A stretch of DNA of 64,000 bases from assembly GCF_026341815.1 (NCBI RefSeq), contig NZ_JAPENX010000001.1:806001-870000 (forward strand), in the 5' to 3' direction. Both the position numbers and the translations under genes were made by a program. This DNA is from Streptomyces sp. NBC_00572. Its GTDB lineage: Bacteria > Actinomycetota > Actinomycetes > Streptomycetales > Streptomycetaceae. Under the pieces are notes generated by a model. It saw nothing but the letters and a program-made list of their open reading frames with translations, searched no databases and was not told where the DNA came from. Positions 8,911 to 17,864 of the stretch are shown here, piece by piece (position 1 is the first letter of the stretch; every line of letters starts with the position of its first letter).

Positions 8911-9159
8911 TCAGGAACGGGCCTGCGCGGTCGCGACCTCGCGGGCGGCGGCGACGGCCGCCGACTCCTTCGGCATGCCGAGGCCCGCGGCCTTCATCGC
9001 GCCGCCGACGATGCCACCGAGCACGATGACACCCATGCCGGCCCAGAAACCGGGCAGGTTGGCGGCCACCATGAAGACCCCGGCGATGCAGAAGCCGATG
9101 AAGGAGATGATGACACCGGTCCAGGCGGCCGGGGTGTGTCCGTGGGCGCTGCCCGCCAT
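8911..9159 (-). CDS. HGxxPAAW family small membrane protein
   Basis: 82 residues. The N-terminal motif HGHTPAAW (residues 6-13) gives the family its name. Two hydrophobic segments follow (about 14-33 and 38-57), with a short Ala-rich soluble tail. The ATG is preceded by AACGAGGAGCAACTC, a good ribosome-binding site. Function is unknown; it is regularly found with trp genes in streptomycetes. The 159 bases before it hold no gene but contain a direct repeat of GGCGCCGTG near 9300-9330 and a GACAAT hexamer that could be a -10. Confidence 0.85.
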   Translation of the reverse strand: MAGSAHGHTPAAWTGVIISFIGFCIAGVFMVAANLPGFWAGMGVIVLGGIVGGAMKAAGLGMPKESAAVAAAREVATAQARS

Positions 9160-9318
9160 GAGTTGCTCCTCGTTGCAGTTGCTCGATGGTGAGGTCTCGC
9201 GTGCGCGGACTCTCGGCGCTCATTGTCCCGCACACGGGCGCGCGAGGGTGAATCGGGGGTACCGGGACGATCACGCGTCGCGGTCGGCTCCCCCGTCGGG
9301 CGCCGTGGATCGGCCCCG

Positions 9319-9969
9319 TCAGGCGCCGTGCGTGGGGTCCTCGCCGCGGTCCAGGGCCTTCCACAGGTCCTCGGGCCGGTCCGGGTCGGTCGTGGGAGCC
9401 TTGCGCGCCGCGCGGGGGGTGCCGGAGCGCTCGTAGCGGCCGCCCATCGCGGGCCAGGTCTTGCCGAAGCGCAGCGCGAGGAGGCCGGCGAGCAGGATGA
9501 GGACGGCGCCGGCGGCGGTCACGTACGGCCAGACGGTGTGGGTCAGGCCCACGACGGCGGCTGCGGTGTCGCCGCTGATGCGGGCGGCCTCGGCGTTCAG
9601 CGCGGCGCTGTCGGACGCGCCGAGGACCGCGGCGACCGCGGCGCCCGCGCCGCTGAGGGCGAGGAGCGCGGAGACGAGGGTGCGGCCGGTGCGGCGGACG
9701 GCGAAGACGGCGAAGAGCGCGGCGAGACCGACGATCGCGAGGGCGGTCGGCACACCGGTGACGGTGCCTCCGTCCGCCTCGACGGGGACGCTGCCGCCGC
9801 CGACGGACGCGGTGCCCTCCGCCCAGATCTGGCCGGCGGAGAGCAGGACGACGGTGGCGCCGAGGGCGCCGAGGAGGAGGGCCGCGGCCAGGCTGCGGCG
9901 GCCGCCGGTGGGGACGGCCGCGCGGGCGGCCCGGGGCTGGGGTACGGGTACGGCACTCACGTACCCCAC
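9319..9969 (-). CDS. Trp-operon-associated membrane protein (TIGR02234 type)
   Basis: 216 residues with about four hydrophobic segments: two near 25-50 and 75-95, then two between about 100 and 165. Its position 14 bases after trpE and the layout SLAAALLLGALGATVVLLSAGQIW, TVWPYVTAAGAVLILLAG, then a charged tail, match the actinobacterial Trp biosynthesis-associated membrane protein family. A role in tryptophan or anthranilate handling is inferred from linkage only. Two starts are possible, GTG at 9969 (AGGGGA upstream) and GTG at 9960; I use the longer one. Confidence 0.82.
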   Translation of the reverse strand: MGYVSAVPVPQPRAARAAVPTGGRRSLAAALLLGALGATVVLLSAGQIWAEGTASVGGGSVPVEADGGTVTGVPTALAIVGLAALFAVFAVRRTGRTLVSALLALSGAGAAVAAVLGASDSAALNAEAARISGDTAAAVVGLTHTVWPYVTAAGAVLILLAGLLALRFGKTWPAMGGRYERSGTPRAARKAPTTDPDRPEDLWKALDRGEDPTHGA

Positions 9970-9983
9970 TATCCCCTACGTGG

Positions 9984-11474
9984 TCAGGCGCCGTTCATCC
10001 GGTTGGCGGTGTGAACGGCCCGGAGGACGGCCGCGGCCTTGTTGCGGCACTCGTTGTCCTCGGCGACGGGATCGGAATCGGCGACGACACCCGCTCCGGC
10101 CTGCACATACGCGGTTCCGTCGCGGAGCAGGGCGGTGCGGATGGCGATGGCCGTGTCCGCGTCACCGGCGAAATCGAGATAACCGACACATCCGCCGTAC
10201 AGGCCGCGCCGGGAGGGTTCGAGCTCCTCGATGATCTGCATGGCGCGGGGCTTGGGCGCGCCGGAGAGCGTGCCGGCCGGGAAGCAGGCGGTGAGGACGT
10301 CGAAGGCGGTCCTGCCCTCGGCGACCTCGCCGGTCACGGTGGAGACGATGTGCATGACGTGCGAGTAGCGCTCGACGGACATGAAGTCGACGACCTCGAC
10401 GGAGCCGGGCGTGCAGACGCGGCCGAGGTCGTTGCGGCCGAGGTCGACGAGCATGAGGTGCTCGGCGCGCTCCTTGGGGTCGGCGAGGAGTTCCTCGGCG
10501 AGGTCGTGGTCCTCCTGCGGGGTGGCGCCGCGGTGCCGGGTGCCGGCGATGGGGTGGAGCAGCGCGTGCCCGTCCTCGACCTTGACGAGGGCCTCGGGGC
10601 TGGAACCGACGACGTCGAAGCCGTTCTCGAAGCGGAAGAGGTACATGTACGGGGAGGGGTTGGTGGCCCGCAGGACCCGGTAGACGTCGAGCGCGGAGGC
10701 GGTGCACGGGGTCTCGAACCGCTGCGAGGGCACGACCTGGAAGGCCTCGCCCGCCCGGATGCGCTCCTTGATGTCCTCGACGGCGTCCTGGTAGGCCGGT
10801 CCGCCCCAGAGCGCGGAGAACTCGGGGAGTTCGGAGGCGGGCAGCGCGGTGGGGGCGGTGGCGACCGGGCGGGCCAGGTCGGCCTCCATGGCGTCGAGGC
10901 GGGCGACGGCGTGCGCGTACGCCTCCTCGACGCCGGTCTCCAGGTCGTTGTGGTTGATCGCGTTGGCGATCAACAGGACCGAGCCGTCCCAGTGGTCGAG
11001 GACCGCGAGGTCGCTGGTGAGGAGCATGGTCAGCTCGGGGAGCCGCAGGTCGTCCCGGGTGGAGTCGCCGATCTTCTCCAGGCGGCGGACGATGTCGTAG
11101 CCCAGGTAGCCGACCATGCCACCGGTGAACGGCGGCATCCCGGAAGCGAGGTCGCGCGGGGTGTGGAGGGTCTCGACGGTGGCGCGCAGGGCCAGGAGCG
11201 GGTCGCCGTCCGTGGGGACGCCGACGGGCGGGGTGCCCAGCCAGTGGGCCTCGCCGTCCTTCACCGTCAGGGTGGCGTCGCTGCGGACGCCGATGAAGGA
11301 GTACCGGGACCAGCTGCGGCCGTTCTCCGCGGATTCGAGGAGGAAGGTGCCGGGCCGTTCGGCGGCGAGCTTGCGGTAGAGCCCGACCGGGGTGTCGCCG
11401 TCCGCGAGCAGCCGGCGGCTGACGGGGATGACACGGCGGTCGGCCGCCAGCTTGCGGAAGGTGTCGAGATCCAT
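9984..11474 (-). CDS. trpE: Anthranilate synthase component I
   Basis: 496 residues. Makes anthranilate from chorismate with ammonia supplied by a TrpG subunit, which is not in this window. The tryptophan feedback site LLES is at residues 45-48. Chorismate-site motifs include [60 protein letters not shown] and [12 protein letters not shown]. It follows hisI by 11 bases, so hisI and trpE are probably co-transcribed. The presence of the LLES motif predicts allosteric inhibition by tryptophan. No Trp-rich leader ORF was found immediately upstream of hisI or trpE. Confidence 0.97.
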   Translation of the reverse strand: MDLDTFRKLAADRRVIPVSRRLLADGDTPVGLYRKLAAERPGTFLLESAENGRSWSRYSFIGVRSDATLTVKDGEAHWLGTPPVGVPTDGDPLLALRATVETLHTPRDLASGMPPFTGGMVGYLGYDIVRRLEKIGDSTRDDLRLPELTMLLTSDLAVLDHWDGSVLLIANAINHNDLETGVEEAYAHAVARLDAMEADLARPVATAPTALPASELPEFSALWGGPAYQDAVEDIKERIRAGEAFQVVPSQRFETPCTASALDVYRVLRATNPSPYMYLFRFENGFDVVGSSPEALVKVEDGHALLHPIAGTRHRGATPQEDHDLAEELLADPKERAEHLMLVDLGRNDLGRVCTPGSVEVVDFMSVERYSHVMHIVSTVTGEVAEGRTAFDVLTACFPAGTLSGAPKPRAMQIIEELEPSRRGLYGGCVGYLDFAGDADTAIAIRTALLRDGTAYVQAGAGVVADSDPVAEDNECRNKAAAVLRAVHTANRMNGA

Positions 11475-11485
11475 GGCGCCAGACC

Positions 11486-11860
11486 CTACTCGGAGACGGG
11501 GTGCACGTCGGACGTGGTCACGGGGAGCACGTCGGCGTCGAAGCAGGTCCGGGCGCCGGTGTGGCAGGCTGCTCCGACCTGGTCGACCTTGACGAGGACG
11601 GTGTCGGCGTCGCAGTCGAGGGCGACGGACTTGACGTGCTGTACGTGCCCGGAGGTGTCGCCCTTGACCCAGTACTCCTGGCGGCTGCGGGACCAGTAGG
11701 TGCAGCGGCCGGTGGTGAGGGTGCGGTGGAGGGCCTCGTCGTCCATCCAGCCGAGCATCAGCACCTCGCCGGTGTCGTACTGCTGGGCGATGGCGGGGAC
11801 GAGCCCGTCGGGGCTGCGCTTGAGCCGGGCGGAGAGGGCCGGGTCGAGATTGCTGCTCAT
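11486..11860 (-). CDS. hisI: Phosphoribosyl-AMP cyclohydrolase
   Basis: 124 residues, the monofunctional HisI length with no HisE domain. Opens the adenine ring of PR-AMP in histidine synthesis. The metal-binding residues are visible as DCDAD (82-86) and the Cys ligands in [11 protein letters not shown] (Cys99, Cys106). It is separated from the main his operon by the MFS/regulator pair and the DinB-like gene, and instead leads the trp genes. CACAAT six bases upstream of the ATG could be a -10 of a leaderless transcript, but no good -35 is visible. Confidence 0.96.
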   Translation of the reverse strand: MSSNLDPALSARLKRSPDGLVPAIAQQYDTGEVLMLGWMDDEALHRTLTTGRCTYWSRSRQEYWVKGDTSGHVQHVKSVALDCDADTVLVKVDQVGAACHTGARTCFDADVLPVTTSDVHPVSE

Positions 11861-11944
11861 GGCGCCATTGTGCCGCGATCCGGGGTGGTGTCCGGCGGGG
11901 CGTCCACTGGGCGGACCGGCGGCACCCGCCGTACGCTGGCGGTC

Positions 11945-12580
11945 ATGTCGACCCATGCCAAACGTGAACGGCTTCTGCTCGCCGACCTGTTGGAGGCGGC
12001 GGGCCCCGATGCGCCGACGCTCTGCGAGGGCTGGCGGACCCGGGACCTCGCGGCCCATGTGGTGGTGCGGGAGCGGCGCCCGGACGCGGCGGCCGGTTCG
12101 CTCGTACCGGCGCTGAAGGACCGGCAGGACCGGGTGCAGGCGGAGTTCGCCGACAAGCCGTACGAGGAGCTGATCCAGCTCATCCGGACGGGGCCGCCGA
12201 AGTTCTCTCCGTTCACCATCAAGCAGGTGGACGAGGGCGCGAACGTCGTCGAGTTCTACGTCCACGCCGAGGACGTACGCCGGGCCCAGCCCGAATGGTC
12301 GGCGCGCGAGCTCGACCCGGTCTTCGCGGACGCCCTCTGGTCCCGCCTGGAGCGCACGGCCCGCCTGCTCGGCCGCAAGGTCCCGGTCGGCCTGGTGCTG
12401 CGCCGCCCGAACGGCCAGACGGCGGTCGCCCACCGCGGCACCCCGGTGGTGACGGTCTCCGGGGAGCCGGGTGAGCTGACGATGTACCTGTACGGCCGCC
12501 AGGACTCGGCCAAGGTGGAGCTGGACGGGGAGCCGGAGGCGATCGAGCGCCTGCGGGAGACGAAGCAGCTGGGGCTCTGA
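11945..12580 (+). CDS. TIGR03085-type DinB-like protein
   Basis: 211 residues, divergent from hisI. The N-terminal segment [38 protein letters not shown] is typical of actinobacterial mycothiol-dependent maleylpyruvate isomerase-like/DinB-fold proteins: a four-helix bundle with a conserved [14 protein letters not shown] segment that can bind a metal. The C-terminal half has [17 protein letters not shown], a lipid-binding-like (SCP2-type) signature seen in the same superfamily. The substrate is unknown. A TACGCT hexamer seven bases before the ATG suggests a nearly leaderless message. Confidence 0.8.
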   Translation: MSTHAKRERLLLADLLEAAGPDAPTLCEGWRTRDLAAHVVVRERRPDAAAGSLVPALKDRQDRVQAEFADKPYEELIQLIRTGPPKFSPFTIKQVDEGANVVEFYVHAEDVRRAQPEWSARELDPVFADALWSRLERTARLLGRKVPVGLVLRRPNGQTAVAHRGTPVVTVSGEPGELTMYLYGRQDSAKVELDGEPEAIERLRETKQLGL

Positions 12581-12587
12581 GCCGGGT

Positions 12588-12635
12588 CCCGTCCGGCGGA
12601 TCAGGTCGCGGCCCGGCCCTGATCCGCCGGACGGG
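12588..12635. terminator. Bidirectional terminator between convergent genes
   Basis: Perfect 17-base inverted repeat with arms CCCGTCCGGCGGATCAG and CTGATCCGCCGGACGGG, between the DinB-like gene and the convergent MFS gene. Confidence 0.85.
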
Positions 12636-12637
12636 GC

Positions 12638-13879
12638 CTAGCGGGGCAGCTCGGCGCGGCGCAGGGCCGGGGTCAGGAGGCCGTACACGCCGCCGAGGGC
12701 GCAGACGGCGGCGCTGGCCGTGAAGACCGGCCCGGGGCCCCAGAGGCCGACGGCCGCGCCGGTGAGCGGGAAGCTCAGCGGGGCGACGCCGAGGCTGAAG
12801 AAGGTGGACACCGAGGTGACCCGGCCCAGGTAGGCGGGGTCGCTCTCGGTCTGGGTGAGCGCGCCGCACAGGGCGCCGCTGAGGCCGGCGAGCAGGCCGA
12901 TCGAGACCGACACGGCGACGGCGACCGGAAGCCTGGGCACGTAGGCGAGGGCGGCGATCGAGACCGCGCCGAGGGCGATGGTCCAGGAGAGGACGGCCCC
13001 GGCGCGCGGGACGCGGCCCCGTACGGTCAGGACCAGGGACGCGGATCCCGCCCCCGCACCGAAGCCGGCCAGGACCCAGCCGATGCCGGCGGCGCCCCAG
13101 CCGCGGGCGTCGGAGAGCAGCGCGAGGCCGACGTTCAGGGGGCCGACGAAGCCCAGGTCGCTGAGGGCGACGACGATCATCAGGGGGCCGAGGACGCGGT
13201 GGCGGCGGAGGTAGCGAAGGCCGTCCGTGAGGTCGCGGAGGGCTGTGGTCCCTTCCCGTGCCGTGCCGTCGGTCGGCAGCGGCTTGAGGCGGAGTGTCAG
13301 GAGCAGGGGCAGCGAGAAGGCGAAGAGCAGCCCGGCGGCCCCGAACGCGGCGGCCGGTCCGCCGAGGGCGACCGCGAGGCCGCCGAGCGGCGCACCGGTC
13401 AGGACGGAGATCCGGTAGGCGAGGCCGCGCATGCCCTGGACCCGGGCGAGCTGCGCGGGGGCGGCTATCCGTGGCGGGAGGGCGCCCACGGCGGGCAGGA
13501 ACAGGGCGTCCACGGCCCCGAAGACGAGTGCGACGACGGCGAGGACCCACAGCCCGGGTGAGGTGAGGGCGAGGAGCGCGGCGAGGCCGAGGACGACGGC
13601 ACAGCGGACCGCGTCGGAGGAGATCACGATCCGCCGGGGCCCGAAGCGGTCGGCGACGACTCCCCCGCCGAGCATCAGCAGGGCTCTCATCACGGCGCTG
13701 AGGGCGAGGACGAGCCCGGCCTGCGCGGGGGTGCCGCCGTGCACGGCGGCCCAGGCGAGGGCCAGGTGGTAGACCATGTCGCCGGTGGTGGACGCGGTGT
13801 AGGCGCCGAGCCAGCGCAGCACGTCGGGGTCGCGGTGGGCGGGCCGCTCGACGTCGGCGGGGGCGGTGGTGGCCGTCAT
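12638..13879 (-). CDS. MFS transporter, likely exporter
   Basis: 413 residues with about 12 hydrophobic segments. The loop 2-3 signature appears as GGGVVADRFGPRRIVISSDAVRC (about residues 72-94), and the layout resembles MFS_3/enterobactin-exporter-like permeases. Its ATG at 13879 overlaps by four bases the stop of the upstream HTH regulator, so regulator and transporter are translationally coupled. This suggests an inducible efflux pump controlled by its neighbour. The substrate is unknown. The gene ends only two bases from the bidirectional terminator. Confidence 0.88.
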   Translation of the reverse strand: MTATTAPADVERPAHRDPDVLRWLGAYTASTTGDMVYHLALAWAAVHGGTPAQAGLVLALSAVMRALLMLGGGVVADRFGPRRIVISSDAVRCAVVLGLAALLALTSPGLWVLAVVALVFGAVDALFLPAVGALPPRIAAPAQLARVQGMRGLAYRISVLTGAPLGGLAVALGGPAAAFGAAGLLFAFSLPLLLTLRLKPLPTDGTAREGTTALRDLTDGLRYLRRHRVLGPLMIVVALSDLGFVGPLNVGLALLSDARGWGAAGIGWVLAGFGAGAGSASLVLTVRGRVPRAGAVLSWTIALGAVSIAALAYVPRLPVAVAVSVSIGLLAGLSGALCGALTQTESDPAYLGRVTSVSTFFSLGVAPLSFPLTGAAVGLWGPGPVFTASAAVCALGGVYGLLTPALRRAELPR

Positions 13880-14463
13880 GAGCGGTAGGGGAAGCCGTGG
13901 AGGTGGACGGCGACCTTCTCGCGGCCCTCGGTGTCGCCGGCGGCCTCGGCGGCGCGGGCGCGCCGGTCGTACTTCTCGCAGACGGCGTCGAGTTCCTCGC
14001 CGAGCGCGGCGAGTTCCTCGGAGGTGAGGCGCGGCAGCCACTCGGAGCTGATGGCGGCGGAGCGCCAGGCATCGGGCCAACTGAGGCGCTCGTCGAGGAA
14101 GCGCTGGTGGAGGTCGGTCCGCTGGTCGTTGATCGTACGGCTGAGGGCGTCGCTCGCGGCGACCAGTTCGGGGGTGCCCCGGACGTCCTCGTCGCGGATG
14201 CTGAGCCCGTACGAGGAGGGCTGCCACCAGCGTTCCCGGCCGTCCTCCGACCGGCCCTCGGCCTCCTCGATGAGGCCGTGCTCGGCGAGCTTGCGCAGGT
14301 GGTAGCTGACCAGCGAGACGGCTTCGTCGACCTGGTCGGCGAGCTGGGAGGCGGTGGCGGTGCGGGCCACGAAGAGGGCTCGGTAGAGGCGCATCCGCAG
14401 CGGGTGCGAGATGGCTTTGAGGGTGCCGAGATCGGTGATCCGGCGGTTCTCCGGCGAGGTCAT
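13876..14463 (-). CDS. ArsR-like winged-helix transcriptional regulator
   Basis: 195 residues. The N-terminal winged helix DLGTLKAISHPLRMRLYRAL ... TASQLADQVDEAVSLVSYHLRKLAEHGLIEE (about residues 11-65) is of the ArsR/HTH_20 type. The rest is helical and probably a dimerisation or ligand-sensing domain, without an obvious metal-binding Cys pair. I chose the ATG at 14463 over upstream in-frame starts because the HTH begins soon after it and the AT-rich promoter/operator lies just upstream. It probably represses itself and the coupled MFS gene. Confidence 0.88.
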   Translation of the reverse strand: MTSPENRRITDLGTLKAISHPLRMRLYRALFVARTATASQLADQVDEAVSLVSYHLRKLAEHGLIEEAEGRSEDGRERWWQPSSYGLSIRDEDVRGTPELVAASDALSRTINDQRTDLHQRFLDERLSWPDAWRSAAISSEWLPRLTSEELAALGEELDAVCEKYDRRARAAEAAGDTEGREKVAVHLHGFPYRS

Positions 14464-14537
14464 GCATCCGACCCTAGATACACAAGAAAATGTGCGCAAC
14501 GAAAATTGCACAACTTATCCTGTGCATTCGAGGAAAG
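14464..14537 (-). promoter_or_regulatory. Promoter/operator of the regulator-MFS pair
   Basis: Conspicuously AT-rich. The inverted repeat TGTGC...GCACA (14491-14512) overlaps a candidate -35 (TTCGTT, 14503-14498), 17 bases from a candidate -10 (TATCTA, 14480-14475) that lies 11 bases before the ATG. A further TGTGCA is near 14521. Autoregulation by the adjacent HTH protein is a reasonable inference. Confidence 0.5.
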
Positions 14538-14563
14538 CGAAGGGCCCCCGAGGGGGCCCTTCG
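14538..14563. terminator. Terminator of the his operon
   Basis: Perfect 12-base arms CGAAGGGCCCCC / GGGGGCCCTTCG with a two-base centre, located 15 bases past the hisF stop. Confidence 0.85.
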
Positions 14564-14578
14564 TGACATCGGGTCAGG

Positions 14579-15334
14579 TCAGCGGACCGGGTGGCCCGCC
14601 CTCCGCAGCTCGTCCTTGACCTGCGAGATCCGCAGATCGCCGAAGTGGAAGACGGAGGCCGCGAGCACCGCGTCCGCGCCCGCCGCCACCGCCGGCGGGA
14701 AGTCGGAGAGCTTGCCCGCGCCGCCGGAGGCGATGACCGGGACCGTGACGTGCTTGCGTACGGCCGCGATCATCTCGGTGTCGTAGCCGTCCTTCGTGCC
14801 GTCCGCGTCCATCGAGTTGAGCAGGATCTCGCCCGCGCCCAGCTCGGCGGCCCGGTGCGCCCACTCGACGGCGTCGATGCCGGTGCCCTGGCGGCCGCCG
14901 TGCGTCGTCACCTCGAAGGAGCCGGAGGCCGTGCGCCGGGCGTCGACCGAGAGGACGAGCACCTGGCGGCCGAAGCGCTCCGCGATCTCCTGGATCAGCT
15001 CGGGGCGCGCGATGGCGGCGGTGTTGACGCCGACCTTGTCGGCGCCCGCCCGCAGCAGCTTGTCGACGTCCTCGGCCGAGCGGACGCCGCCGCCGACCGT
15101 GAGCGGGATGAAGACCTGCTCGGCGGTGCGGCGCACCACGTCGTAGGTGGTCTCCCGGTTGCCGGAGGAGGCGGTGATGTCGAGGAAGGTCAGCTCGTCG
15201 GCGCCCTCGGCGTCGTACAGCTTGGCCATCTCGACGGGGTCGCCCGCGTCCCGCAGGTTCTGGAAGTTGACGCCCTTGACGACCCGGCCGTTGTCGACGT
15301 CCAGGCAGGGGATCACCCGTACGGCGAGAGTCAT
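14579..15334 (-). CDS. hisF: Imidazole glycerol phosphate synthase cyclase subunit
   Basis: 251 residues. TIM barrel that cyclises PRFAR with ammonia from HisH to IGP and AICAR. Catalytic aspartates are Asp12 in [14 protein letters not shown] and Asp131 in VLSVDARR; phosphate-binding loops are VGGGVRS and ASGGAG. Last gene of the his operon; its ATG overlaps the ridA stop by four bases, and a strong hairpin follows. Confidence 0.97.
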   Translation of the reverse strand: MTLAVRVIPCLDVDNGRVVKGVNFQNLRDAGDPVEMAKLYDAEGADELTFLDITASSGNRETTYDVVRRTAEQVFIPLTVGGGVRSAEDVDKLLRAGADKVGVNTAAIARPELIQEIAERFGRQVLVLSVDARRTASGSFEVTTHGGRQGTGIDAVEWAHRAAELGAGEILLNSMDADGTKDGYDTEMIAAVRKHVTVPVIASGGAGKLSDFPPAVAAGADAVLAASVFHFGDLRISQVKDELRRAGHPVR

Positions 15335-15729
15335 TCCGCACTCCCCCGGTACGCCTCGACCTCGACCTCGACGACCAGGCTGGGGTCGACGAAACCGGAG
15401 ACGATGATCATCGACGCGGCGGGGCGGACGGCGTCGAACAGCTCCTTGTGGGCGCGGCCGACCTCGTCCACGTCCCGGGCGTGGGTGATGTACATCCGGG
15501 TGCGGACGACGTCCTCCGGGCCCAGGCCGAGCTTCTTGAGCGCGTCGAAGGCCACGTTGAAGGAGTTGATCGCCTGCTCGTACGGGCCTCCGCCGGCGAT
15601 CTGGCCGCCGATCACCGACGTACAGCCGGCGACGAGGACAAGACCGTTCGGCAGTTCCACCGCGCGGGAGTAGCCGAACTGCTCCTCCCAGGGAGCGCCG
15701 GTGACGACCTTGCGTACGGAATCGGTCAT
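15331..15729 (-). CDS. RidA (YjgF/YER057c/UK114) family protein within the his operon
   Basis: 132 residues. The RidA fold is indicated by [57 protein letters not shown] and the C-terminal [12 protein letters not shown], which has Glu residues in place of the more usual VEIEAIA. RidA proteins hydrolyse reactive enamine/imine intermediates produced by PLP enzymes. Start and stop overlap priA and hisF by four bases each, so it is fully embedded in the operon. A role protecting the pathway from imines is inference. The active-site Arg of canonical RidA may correspond to the Arg in VVRTRMY. Confidence 0.88.
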   Translation of the reverse strand: MTDSVRKVVTGAPWEEQFGYSRAVELPNGLVLVAGCTSVIGGQIAGGGPYEQAINSFNVAFDALKKLGLGPEDVVRTRMYITHARDVDEVGRAHKELFDAVRPAASMIIVSGFVDPSLVVEVEVEAYRGSAE

Positions 15730-16457
15730 GCCGACGCCACCGCCTCCAGCGCTTCTTCGAGGGTGAACGCCTTGGCGTACAGCGCCTTGCCGACGATCGC
15801 GCCCTCGACGCCCAGCGTGACGAGGCCGGACAGGGCCCGCAGGTCGTCCAGGGAGGACACGCCGCCGGAGGCGACGACGGGCTTGTCGGTGGCCGCGCAG
15901 ACGTTCTTCAGGAGCTCCAGGTTGGGGCCCTGAAGGGTGCCGTCCTTGGCGATGTCGGTGACGACGTAGCGGGAGCAGCCCTCGGAGTCGAGGCGGGCGA
16001 GCGTCTCGTAGAGGTCGCCGCCGTCGCGGGTCCAGCCGCGGCCGCGCAGGGTCGTGCCGCGCACGTCGAGTCCGACGGCGATCTTGTCGCCGTACTCGGC
16101 GATGACCTTGGCGACCCACTCGGGGGTCTCCAGGGCGGCGGTGCCGAGGTTGACTCGGGTGCAGCCGGTGGCGAGGGCGGCGGCGAGGGAGGCGTCGTCG
16201 CGGATGCCGCCGGAGAGCTCGACCTTGATGTCCATGGCCTGGGCGACCTCGGCGATCAGCTGCCGGTTGTCACCGGTGCCGAAGGCGGCGTCGAGGTCCA
16301 CGAGGTGCAGCCACTCGGCGCCCGAGCGCTGCCAGGCGAGGGCCGCCTCCAGCGGGGAGCCGTAGGAGGTCTCGCTGCCGGACTCGCCGTGCACGAGGCG
16401 GACGGCCTGGCCGTCGCGGACGTCGACGGCGGGGAGGAGTTCAAGCTTCTGAGCCAT
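15726..16457 (-). CDS. priA: Phosphoribosyl isomerase A, dual HisA/TrpF
   Basis: 243 residues. In actinobacteria this single (beta/alpha)8 isomerase acts on both ProFAR (histidine) and PRA (tryptophan). Asp12 in [15 protein letters not shown] is the expected general base, and [15 protein letters not shown] near 165-179 holds the second acid/base. Absence of trpF from the trp cluster here agrees with a dual role. ATGA overlap with ridA; two bases after hisH. Confidence 0.95.
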   Translation of the reverse strand: MAQKLELLPAVDVRDGQAVRLVHGESGSETSYGSPLEAALAWQRSGAEWLHLVDLDAAFGTGDNRQLIAEVAQAMDIKVELSGGIRDDASLAAALATGCTRVNLGTAALETPEWVAKVIAEYGDKIAVGLDVRGTTLRGRGWTRDGGDLYETLARLDSEGCSRYVVTDIAKDGTLQGPNLELLKNVCAATDKPVVASGGVSSLDDLRALSGLVTLGVEGAIVGKALYAKAFTLEEALEAVASA

Positions 16458-16459
16458 GA

Positions 16460-17107
16460 TCAGAGGGTCTCGATCCAATTGGTGAGGAGCTGGGCTCCGG
16501 CGTCGCCGGACTTCTCGGGGTGGAACTGGGTCGCCCACAGGGCGCCGTTCTCGACGGCCGCGACGAAGGGCTCGCCGTGGGTGGCCCAGGTGACCTTGGG
16601 GGCGCGGATGTTGACGTTGCCGACCTCCAGGGTCCACTCGCGCACCGCGTAGGAGTGCACGAAGTAGTACCGGGCGTCGGCGTCGAGGCCCGCGAACAGC
16701 TCGCTGTCCCGGGGCACGTCGACCGTGTTCCAGCCCATGTGGGGGACGACGGGGGCGTTCAGCGGTTCGACCGTACCGGGCCACTCGTCGAGGCCCTCGC
16801 TCTCCACGCCGTGCTCGATGCCGTGGGCGAAGAGGATCTGCATGCCGACGCAGATGCCCATGACCGGGCGGCCACCGGCGAGCCGGCGGCCGATGATCCA
16901 CTCGCCGCGGGCCTCCTTGAGCCCCTTCATGCAGGCGGAGAAGGCGCCGACGCCGGGGACGAGGAGTCCGTCGGCGTTCATCGCGGTGTCGTAGTCGCGG
17001 GTGATCTCGACGTCGGCGCCGACCCGGGCGAGGGCGCGCTCGGCCGAGCGCACGTTGCCGAAGCCGTAGTCGAAGACGACGACCTTCTTGGGGGTGCTCG
17101 CGGTCAT
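16460..17107 (-). CDS. hisH: Imidazole glycerol phosphate synthase glutaminase subunit
   Basis: 215 residues. Class I glutamine amidotransferase that feeds ammonia to HisF. The triad is Cys86 in VMGICVGMQ, with His196 and Glu198 in ATQFHPEKS; the oxyanion strand PGVGAF is at 51-56. I use the ATG at 17107 because it overlaps the stop of the small membrane protein gene (ATGA). Confidence 0.97.
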   Translation of the reverse strand: MTASTPKKVVVFDYGFGNVRSAERALARVGADVEITRDYDTAMNADGLLVPGVGAFSACMKGLKEARGEWIIGRRLAGGRPVMGICVGMQILFAHGIEHGVESEGLDEWPGTVEPLNAPVVPHMGWNTVDVPRDSELFAGLDADARYYFVHSYAVREWTLEVGNVNIRAPKVTWATHGEPFVAAVENGALWATQFHPEKSGDAGAQLLTNWIETL

Positions 17108-17268
17108 GCCCACACGTCCAGCCGCAGCACACCGGCGACGAGGCACATCGCGGCGCCGAAGGCGACGAGCGCGATGAGGCCCTTGGGCATCTGCTGCTTG
17201 ACGAAGGAGTAGATGCCGCCGAGCAGGAAGAGCCCGACGACGATGAGGATGGTGGAGAGGCCGTTCAC
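17104..17268 (-). CDS. Small two-segment membrane protein in the his operon
   Basis: 54 residues starting with GTG: a hydrophobic segment [20 protein letters not shown] (about 4-23), a short basic loop KQQMPKG, then [18 protein letters not shown] (about 31-48). Two bases separate its start from the hisB stop and its stop overlaps hisH, so it is clearly part of the operon. Function unknown. The tight packing argues against a chance ORF. It could assist transport or membrane placement of pathway enzymes, but nothing in the sequence proves this. Confidence 0.75.
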   Translation of the reverse strand: MNGLSTILIVVGLFLLGGIYSFVKQQMPKGLIALVAFGAAMCLVAGVLRLDVWA

Positions 17269-17270
17269 GT

Positions 17271-17864
17271 TTAGAGCGCGCCCTTCGTGGAGGGGAGGAT
17301 TCCGGCGGCGCGCGGGTCGCGCTCGGAGGCGTAGCGGAGGGCGCGGGCGAAGGCCTTGAACTGGCACTCCACGATGTGGTGGGCGTTGCGCCCGTACGGC
17401 ACGTGGATGTGCAGGGCGATCTGGGCCTGGGCGACGAAGGACTCGAAGATGTGCCGGGTCATCGTCGTGTCGTACGAGCCGATCATCGGCGCCATGTTCT
17501 CGGGCTCGGTGTGCACGAGGTACGGGCGGCCGGAGAGGTCGACGGTCACCTGGGCGAGCGACTCGTCCAGCGGGACGGTGCAGTTGCCGAAGCGGTAGAT
17601 GCCGACCTTGTCGCCGAGGGCCTGCTTGAAGGCGGCGCCGAGGGCGAGGGCGGTGTCCTCGATCGTGTGGTGCGAGTCGATGTGCAGGTCGCCGTCGGTC
17701 TTGACGGTCAGGTCGAACAGGCCGTGCCGGCCGAGCTGGTCGAGCATGTGGTCGTAGAAGCCGACCCCGGTCGACACATCGACCTTTCCGGTGCCGTCGA
17801 GGTCGATCTCGACGACGACGGAGGTCTCCTTGGTGGTGCGCTCAACGCGGCCTACGCGGCTCAT
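17271..17864 (-). CDS. hisB: Imidazoleglycerol-phosphate dehydratase
   Basis: 197 residues, monofunctional with no phosphatase domain. Dehydrates IGP to imidazole acetol phosphate. The two Mn2+-binding His clusters are visible as [16 protein letters not shown] (about 61-76) and [17 protein letters not shown] (about 161-177), with a further [14 protein letters not shown]. The start overlaps the hisC stop by four bases. Confidence 0.97.
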   Translation of the reverse strand: MSRVGRVERTTKETSVVVEIDLDGTGKVDVSTGVGFYDHMLDQLGRHGLFDLTVKTDGDLHIDSHHTIEDTALALGAAFKQALGDKVGIYRFGNCTVPLDESLAQVTVDLSGRPYLVHTEPENMAPMIGSYDTTMTRHIFESFVAQAQIALHIHVPYGRNAHHIVECQFKAFARALRYASERDPRAAGILPSTKGAL

